From assembly GCA_964589625.1 (NCBI GenBank), contig CAZPSH010000012.1, forward strand, positions 10,420-74,419: a DNA stretch of 64,000 bases, written 5' to 3'. The number at the start of each line of letters is the position of its first letter. Position 1 is the first letter of the stretch. Source of the DNA: JBFLVU01 sp964589625. GTDB taxonomy: Bacteria; Acidobacteriota; UBA4820; DSQY01. Below, in pieces: positions 59,119-64,000 of this stretch. The notes under the pieces are model-generated. The model was not told the DNA's origin, did not search any database, and worked only from the letters and a program-made list of their open reading frames with translations. Position numbers and translations under genes: made by a program.

Positions 59119-60828
59119 TTGAAGGGGAACGCCAGGTTCTTTTGGGGCCTTCTCGTCGCGGTCCTCGTCCTCACGGGAGTGACCCAGATCTTCGAATGGG
59201 AGCGGCCCGGGGGCCCCGGTCTCCCGAGCCCGGAGCTGGGGGACCTTCCCCTCTACGTGGCCCACTCCCTGGTCCGGATCGTGGCGGCCTACGCATGCGC
59301 CCTCCTCTTCTCCCTCCCCTACGGATACTACGCCGCCGTGCGGCCCCGGGCGGGCAAAATCCTCCTGCCGATCCTCGACATCCTCCAGTCCATCCCCGTC
59401 CTGGGTTTTTTCCCTGCGGCCGTCTACTTCTTCATCGCCCTGGCGGGAGGCAGCCGCCTGGGTATCGAGATGGCTTCGGTCTTCCTCATTTTCACCAGCC
59501 AGGCGTGGAACATGGCCTTCGGGGTGTACGAGTCCTGCTCCACCGTTCCGGAGGACCTGAAGGACGCCGCCCGCTCCCTGGGCCTGGGGACGGCCTCGAC
59601 CTACCGCAGCCTGTACTTCCCCGCCTCCATTCCCAGATTGGTCTACAACTCCATGCTCTCCTGGGCGGGCGGCTGGTACTTCCTCATGGCCTGCGAAATC
59701 ATCACCGTGGGTCCCGTCACCTACAACCTGCCCGGCCTCGGGTACTTCCTGGCCCGGACGACGGAGGAGGGGCGCCTCGGTCTCACCTTTGCCGGCATCG
59801 GCGTCCTCCTGATGATCATCGTTGCTGTGGACGTCCTCTTCTGGAGGCCCCTCACGGCCTGGTCGACCCAGTTCCGGTACGAGATGGCCGTCTCCTCCAC
59901 GGAGAGGACCATCGGAGCGGTCCGGAGGCCACTGAGGGGCGGGCCCATCGTGAGGAAGGCCCGGATCCTGGCCCGCCGGGGGGCGAGCAAGGCGTGGAGG
60001 ATCGTGCGCCACGGGGCGGAAGCCGCCGGACGATGGGCGGGCCGCCGTTCCCTGCCGCGGAAGGTGGGGCGCCTCCTCTGGCGCCTCGTCGGCCTTGCGG
60101 CCGTCCTCGGCTTCGCGGCTGTCCTGGTCTGGGCGGGCTTCGGCGTCACGAAGGTCCTTCTGGGTCCTTGGCCCCGGGAGGCGCGGGATCTCCCCCTGGC
60201 CATGGCCTTTTCCACCCTCCGGATGCTGGCGGCCTACCTCATCTCCCTGGCGTGGACCGTACCCGTCGCCGTGTGGGCCGGAAGCAGCCAGCGCGTGATG
60301 CAGTTCGTCCGGCCCCTGGCCCAGATCGGGGCCTCCCTGCCCGCCACGGCGCTCTTCCCCCTCATGGTGTACCTGGTGATCCGGTACGCCGGCGGCATGA
60401 ACGTGGCCTCCGTGCTCCTCATCCTCACCGGCATGCAGTGGTACCTCCTCTTCAACCTCCTCTCGGGGGTGGACGGTGTCCCCAGGGAGCTGAAGGAGGC
60501 GGCCCTCTCCCTGGGCCTGACCCGCTGGCAGACCTTCCGCAGCCTTACCTTTCCCGCCATCCTTCCGGCCCTCATCACGGGGAGCGTCACGGGCTGGGGC
60601 GGGGGGTGGAACGCCCTCATCGTCTCCGAGTACTTCAAATACGCCCACGAGGTCCACACCGTCACGGGCATCGGAGCGGCCCTCGACCGCGCCACCTACG
60701 AACTGGGAGACATGCGGCTGATGGTCCTGTCGCTCCTGACGATGGTGACGGTGATCGTCCTGATGAACCACTTCTTCTGGAGGCGCCTCTACACCTTCGC
60801 TTCCGAGCGCTTCCGCGTAGAACTATGA
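59119..60828 (+). CDS. ABC transporter permease with two fused transmembrane domains
   Basis: A 569-residue membrane protein with two BPD_transp_1 domains of the NitT/TauT type, each with an EAA-type loop (ARSLGLGTASTYRSLYFPAS near 155; ALSLGLTRWQTFRSLTFPAI near 457), separated by a basic cytoplasmic linker (about 260-340). Homologues usually have one domain and form a homodimer, so this gene encodes a whole channel. TTG 59119 with GGGGAGG upstream is the start; the next Met is far inside. No binding protein is encoded nearby. Confidence 0.85.
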   Translation: MKGNARFFWGLLVAVLVLTGVTQIFEWERPGGPGLPSPELGDLPLYVAHSLVRIVAAYACALLFSLPYGYYAAVRPRAGKILLPILDILQSIPVLGFFPAAVYFFIALAGGSRLGIEMASVFLIFTSQAWNMAFGVYESCSTVPEDLKDAARSLGLGTASTYRSLYFPASIPRLVYNSMLSWAGGWYFLMACEIITVGPVTYNLPGLGYFLARTTEEGRLGLTFAGIGVLLMIIVAVDVLFWRPLTAWSTQFRYEMAVSSTERTIGAVRRPLRGGPIVRKARILARRGASKAWRIVRHGAEAAGRWAGRRSLPRKVGRLLWRLVGLAAVLGFAAVLVWAGFGVTKVLLGPWPREARDLPLAMAFSTLRMLAAYLISLAWTVPVAVWAGSSQRVMQFVRPLAQIGASLPATALFPLMVYLVIRYAGGMNVASVLLILTGMQWYLLFNLLSGVDGVPRELKEAALSLGLTRWQTFRSLTFPAILPALITGSVTGWGGGWNALIVSEYFKYAHEVHTVTGIGAALDRATYELGDMRLMVLSLLTMVTVIVLMNHFFWRRLYTFASERFRVEL

Positions 60829-60855
60829 GCCTGCCTGTGTTAGAGTGACTCTGCC

Positions 60856-61608
60856 ATGGGGAACCTCCTGGAATTGACTAACGTGACCCACGCCTTCCCG
60901 TACGCCAAGGGCATGCTCCCGGCCTTCGAGGACGTCTCCCTCGCCCTGGCGGAGGGGGAGTTCGCGGCCATCGTGGGACCCTCGGGGTGCGGCAAGAGCA
61001 CGCTCATGCGGGTCATCCACGGGCTCATCCGCCCCACCGCGGGCGTGGTGACCTACAAGGGCCGGGAGGTCGTCGGCGTCAACACGGAGCTGGCCATGGT
61101 CTTCCAGTCCTTCGCCCTCCTTCCCTGGCTCACGGTCGTGCAGAACGTGGAACTGGGCATGGAGCCCAGGGGGGTCCCTCCGAAGGAGAGGCGCCGCCGG
61201 GCCGTCTTTTACCTGGATAAGGTGGGCCTGGACGGCTTCGAGGAGGCCTACCCGCGGGAGCTATCGGGGGGGATGAAGCAAAGGGTGGGCCTCGCCCGGG
61301 CCCTGGCCCTGGAGCCCGTGATCCTCCTCATGGACGAGCCCTTCTCCTCCCTGGACGCCCTCACCGCGGCCTCCCTGCGCGAGGAGGTCATCGACCTCTG
61401 GAAGGACCGCGAAATCCCCGTGAACACCCTCATCATGGTCACCCACATCATCGAGGAAGCCGTGGAGCTCGCGGACCGCATCCTCATCTTCAACGGACAC
61501 CCAGGCCGCCTCGTAGAGGACCGGCCCGTGGACTTGCCGCGCCCCCGGAACCGGCGCGACTCGCACTTCGCCGATTTCGTGGACCGGGTTTTCGAGAAGA
61601 TCGCCTGA
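60856..61608 (+). CDS. ABC transporter ATPase (NitT/TauT type)
   Basis: A 250-residue ATPase: Walker A GPSGCGKST near 41, Q-loop VFQSFALLPW near 83, signature LSGGMKQRVGLARALA near 136, Walker B ILLMDEPFSSLDA near 158 and switch His in VTHIIEEA near 200. It energises the permease encoded 27 bases upstream. No ribosome site is evident; TAGAGT at 60841-60846, nine bases before the ATG, could be a -10 of a near-leaderless transcript. The C-terminal AAA-associated domain often fused to this ATPase is encoded by the next gene. Confidence 0.93.
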   Translation: MGNLLELTNVTHAFPYAKGMLPAFEDVSLALAEGEFAAIVGPSGCGKSTLMRVIHGLIRPTAGVVTYKGREVVGVNTELAMVFQSFALLPWLTVVQNVELGMEPRGVPPKERRRRAVFYLDKVGLDGFEEAYPRELSGGMKQRVGLARALALEPVILLMDEPFSSLDALTAASLREEVIDLWKDREIPVNTLIMVTHIIEEAVELADRILIFNGHPGRLVEDRPVDLPRPRNRRDSHFADFVDRVFEKIA

Positions 61609-61620
61609 AGGAGCCGGAAA

Positions 61621-62112
61621 ATGGACGTGGACCCACTGCCCCAATCCGAAATCAGCAAGGTCTTGGGCCTCCTGGAGATCCTGGAGGACCACGGCGGCAA
61701 GGAGGACATCTACAAGCTTGCCCGGGAACTGCACTACGAATCGAGCGACCTCGTGGAGGTCATCCGGGGGGCCGAACTGCTGGGCCTCGTGACGACTCCC
61801 GGGGGCGACGTGGAGCTCTTGGACGCTGGGCGCCGGATCAACGCCGGCGACCAGAACGCCATCAAGGCGCTCCTCAAGGAGCGCATGCTCAACATCCCCA
61901 TCTTTCAGTACTTCAAGGCGATGCTCGAGGGCGAGGAGGACCACCGCATGTCCCGGAAGGACCTCCTTGACGAGCTCGCCCGCATCCTTCCCAAGACCAA
62001 CCCCGACCAGCAGTTCCACGCCCTTGTCGCCTGGGGGCGCTACGCCGAGATCTTCGGATACAACCGCGACCACGACCTCTTCTACCTCGACGAGGGCCAG
62101 ACCCTGGAGTAG
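61621..62112 (+). CDS. AAA-associated domain protein, separate partner of the ABC ATPase
   Basis: A 163-residue protein matching the AAA-associated C-terminal domain normally fused to NitT/TauT-type ABC ATPases (LARELHYESSDLVEVIRGAELLGLV, a winged-helix-like part; HALVAWGRYAEIFGYN, near 138). Here it is free-standing, 12 bases after the ATPase stop, with GGAGCCGG upstream of ATG 61621. It may regulate the transporter; the substrate of the system is unknown. Confidence 0.8.
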   Translation: MDVDPLPQSEISKVLGLLEILEDHGGKEDIYKLARELHYESSDLVEVIRGAELLGLVTTPGGDVELLDAGRRINAGDQNAIKALLKERMLNIPIFQYFKAMLEGEEDHRMSRKDLLDELARILPKTNPDQQFHALVAWGRYAEIFGYNRDHDLFYLDEGQTLE

Positions 62113-62132
62113 CGGCCCGCCCTGCCGACCTG

Positions 62133-62258
62133 GTAGGTGAGGAGGAGAGTAGGTGAGTAGGGGAGTAGGTAAGTAGGGGAGTAGGTAAGTAGGTGAGTAG
62201 GTAAGTAGGTAAGTAGGTAAGTAGGGGACTAGGGGATAAGGGGACTGGGGGACTGGGA
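62133..62258. repeat. 8-bp tandem repeat array
   Basis: Units of form GTAGG(T/G)(A/G)A. Ten consecutive clean units run from 62149 to 62228, preceded by GTAGGTGA and GGAGGAGA, then four or so degenerate units (CTAGGGGA, TAAGGGGA, CTGGGGGA). Because 8 is not a multiple of 3 it opens spurious frames. Intergenic, between convergent genes. Confidence 0.9.
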
Positions 62259-62271
62259 AGAATCGAAGACA

Positions 62272-62291
62272 GGCGGGCGAGGGCGCCCGCC
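62272..62291. terminator. Hairpin between convergent genes
   Basis: Perfect 8-bp stem GGCGGGCG / CGCCCGCC with an AGGG loop, no T run. It could serve either direction between the AAA-associated gene and lpdA. Confidence 0.35.
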
Positions 62292-62339
62292 CCACGGATC
62301 TCACTTCGCGTCTCCCGTTTTCCGTCTAGCGTCTCCCGT

Positions 62340-63740
62340 CTATCCATGAATGGCTCGCTTGTCGACGGCGAGGCAGGCCTCCATGAGGGCCTCGCTGAGG
62401 GTGGGGTGGGCGTGGCTGGTTCTCGCGAGGTCTTCGGCGCTGGCCTTGAACTCGAGGGCGAGGACGGCCTCGGGGATGAGGTCCGAGGCCCGGGGGCCCA
62501 CGATGTGGACGCCGAGGATCGTGTCGGTCTGGGCGTGGGCGAGGACCTTGACGGCGCCCTCGTCCATGCCCAGGCTCTTGGCCCGGCCGTTGCCCTTGAA
62601 GAAGAACTTGCCCGCCTTGTAGGGGACGCCTTCGGTCTTGAGCTCCTCCTCGGTCTTGCCCACGCAGGCCAGTTCGGGGTGGGTGTAGACCACGTTGGGG
62701 ATGGCGCCGTAGTTCACGTGGCCGGGCTTTCCGGCGAGGATCTCGGCGAGGGCGACGCCCTCCTCCGAGGCCTTGTGGGCCAGCATGGGGCCGGGCACGA
62801 GATCGCCGATGGCGTACACGCCCTTCAGGTTCGTCTCGAAGCGCCCGTTCACGGCCACGCGCCCCTTCTCGTCGAGGGCCACGCCCGCCTCCTTCAGGCC
62901 CGCCGCCGACGAAGCGGGTTTGCGGCCCACGGCCACGAGGACCCGGTCGCAGCCCAGGATCTCCCTCTCGCCCTTGGCGTTCTCCAGGGTCAGGGCGACG
63001 CCGTCGGGGAGGACCTCGGCGGCCCGGAGGGTGGTGGAGGTCTTGAGGACGAGGCCCTGGGCCTTGAGGGAGCGCTCGAGGAGGGTGGACATCTGACCGT
63101 CGGCGAAGGGCGCCACGCGGGGGAGCATCTCCACCACCGTGACCTGGGCGCCCAGGCGGCGCCAGACGCTTCCTAACTCGAGCCCCACGGCTCCCGCGCC
63201 GACGACGCACAGGTGGCCCGGCACGGAGTCGAAGGAGAGGGCCTCGGTGGAGGTCACCACGCGCTCCCCGTCGAAGGGCAGGAAGGGCAGTTCCACGGGC
63301 ACCGAGCCCATGGCCAGGACGACCGCCTTGGCCTCCACGTCCTGGGAATCCCCGCCGGTCCTCACTTCCATGCGTCCCGGGCCCCGCAGGACTCCCTCCC
63401 CCCGCAGGACGGCCACCTTGTTCTTCTTCATCAAGACGCCGACGCCTTCGGTAAGGTCCTTCACGATGGCGGCTTTGCGGGCCATCATCACCGGCAGGTT
63501 GAGGCGGACGCCGGAGGGCTCGACGCCGTGGGCGGCGAAGGCGTGGAGGACCTCGTGGTAGCGCTCGCTCGATTCCAGGAGGGCCTTGGAGGGGATGCAG
63601 CCGACGTTGAGGCAGGTCCCGCCGAGGCTCGCGTCCTTCTCCACGAGGGCGGTCTTGAGGCCCAACTGGGCGGCGCGGATGGCGCAGACGTATCCACCCG
63701 GTCCCGCTCCGATCACGACGAGGTCAAAGGGTTCCATCAT
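62340..63740 (-). CDS. lpdA: Dihydrolipoyl dehydrogenase (lipoamide dehydrogenase, E3)
   Basis: A 466-residue FAD flavoprotein that reoxidises dihydrolipoamide with NAD in 2-oxoacid dehydrogenase complexes and the glycine cleavage system. VIGAGPGGYVCAIRAAQLG (about 9-27) binds FAD, GGTCLNVGCIPSKALL (about 40-55) holds the redox disulfide, VVGAGAVGLELGSVW near 180 binds NAD, and HAHPTLSEALMEA near 445 holds the active-site His/Glu. ATG 63740 is followed by an in-frame ATG three bases later. No 2-oxoacid dehydrogenase subunit lies in the window. Confidence 0.96.
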   Translation of the reverse strand: MMEPFDLVVIGAGPGGYVCAIRAAQLGLKTALVEKDASLGGTCLNVGCIPSKALLESSERYHEVLHAFAAHGVEPSGVRLNLPVMMARKAAIVKDLTEGVGVLMKKNKVAVLRGEGVLRGPGRMEVRTGGDSQDVEAKAVVLAMGSVPVELPFLPFDGERVVTSTEALSFDSVPGHLCVVGAGAVGLELGSVWRRLGAQVTVVEMLPRVAPFADGQMSTLLERSLKAQGLVLKTSTTLRAAEVLPDGVALTLENAKGEREILGCDRVLVAVGRKPASSAAGLKEAGVALDEKGRVAVNGRFETNLKGVYAIGDLVPGPMLAHKASEEGVALAEILAGKPGHVNYGAIPNVVYTHPELACVGKTEEELKTEGVPYKAGKFFFKGNGRAKSLGMDEGAVKVLAHAQTDTILGVHIVGPRASDLIPEAVLALEFKASAEDLARTSHAHPTLSEALMEACLAVDKRAIHG

Positions 63741-63886
63741 GGGCTCCCGTCAAAAGGTCAAAGGTGAACCGTTAAGCGGGGATAGCGATTGGGAAGAGGC
63801 CGGGCTGCCGAGAGGCCGGGATTCCGGGATGCCGAGGAGTCGCGCGGGCCTCCATGGAGTTGGACGGCAGTGGGCTCCTCCCTCCC

Positions 63887-63928
63887 AAATCCGAAATCCC
63901 AAATCCGAAATCCCAAATCCGAAATTCC
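63887..63928. repeat. 14-bp tandem repeat, three copies
   Basis: Three copies of AAATCCGAAATCCC (the last with one change). Intergenic, right of lpdA. Nothing else is recognised between 63741 and 64000. Confidence 0.9.
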
Positions 63929-64000
63929 AAGTGCCTCTTCCTTACTTTCGTCTTCTATGAAGAGGCCGGCGGTGTCAAGGCTGGGGGCCGGGGAGGCGCG

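Noticed and set aside
61913..62347. A 144-residue minus-strand frame across the tandem repeat (Thr/Tyr/Leu/Pro repeats)
   Set aside because: It is generated by the 8-bp repeat, which reads open in several frames.

Overview
The window is high-GC bacterial DNA, densely packed and mostly organised in long operons. It carries a complete dissimilatory sulfur gene set next to an uptake-type [NiFe] hydrogenase and its whole maturation set, so the host is a sulfur-respiring (sulfate/sulfite-reducing or possibly reversible) anaerobe that can use H2. Two genes argue about direction and lineage: dsrD, typical of reductive sulfite reducers, sits three genes from dsrL, the NAD(P)H-type flavoprotein best known from sulfur oxidisers. 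Co-occurrence of the two is known from several uncultured lineages, including Acidobacteriota with dsr genes. The host lineage cannot be proved from this sequence; an uncultured acidobacterial or related lineage is an inference.

Layout. 1-6.7 kb: three paralogous membrane histidine kinases and two receiver-only response regulators, with a TauE/SafE-type anion exporter and its TIGR02186-like partner between them. 6.8-12.9 kb: hypFCDEAB, the [NiFe]-centre assembly and nickel-insertion set. 13.0-19.0 kb: an unusually AT-rich, palindrome-rich regulatory region and a canonical sigma70-like promoter, then hybOABCD (small subunit, ferredoxin, NrfD/HybB membrane subunit, large subunit, endopeptidase) plus a small membrane protein. 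19.1-29.8 kb, minus strand: an extended-SDR epimerase with a helical C-terminal extension, then a tight six-gene unit in which two histidine kinase/receiver pairs flank two tandem PEP-synthase-like proteins that lack the usual PEP-binding barrel. 30.0-31.7 kb: small membrane protein, second TauE/SafE exporter, lipoprotein, and a strong intrinsic terminator.

32.1-51.9 kb is the core: one continuous plus-strand series aprB-aprA-(Zn ribbon)-(YkgJ-like)-qmoA-qmoB-qmoC-dsrA-dsrB-dsrD-(ferritin-like)-dsrL-dsrC-(RsbRD_N-like)-dsrMKJOP. It covers APS reduction (AprBA) fed from the quinone pool by QmoABC, sulfite reduction by DsrAB, the sulfur-carrying DsrC, and the transmembrane DsrMKJOP complex that recycles DsrC. 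H2 oxidised by HybOC would reduce the quinone pool through HybAB and so supply Qmo and Dsr. Sulfate adenylyltransferase (sat) is not in the window. Several unnamed genes inside the series are candidates for Dsr/Apr accessory factors.

51.9-64 kb is ordinary chromosomal content: an rRNA methyltransferase-like gene, a GNAT acetyltransferase, two decayed genes (DUF1287 and a CHMI-like isomerase), a cupin, lipoprotein, FmdB-type zinc ribbon, squalene synthase-like enzyme, a secreted beta-helix protein, a NitT/TauT-type ABC transporter without a binding protein but with a separately encoded AAA-associated domain, and lipoamide dehydrogenase. Tandem 8-bp and 14-bp repeats mark the intergenic regions at the right end. 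I saw no tRNA, rRNA, CRISPR array, transposase or phage gene.
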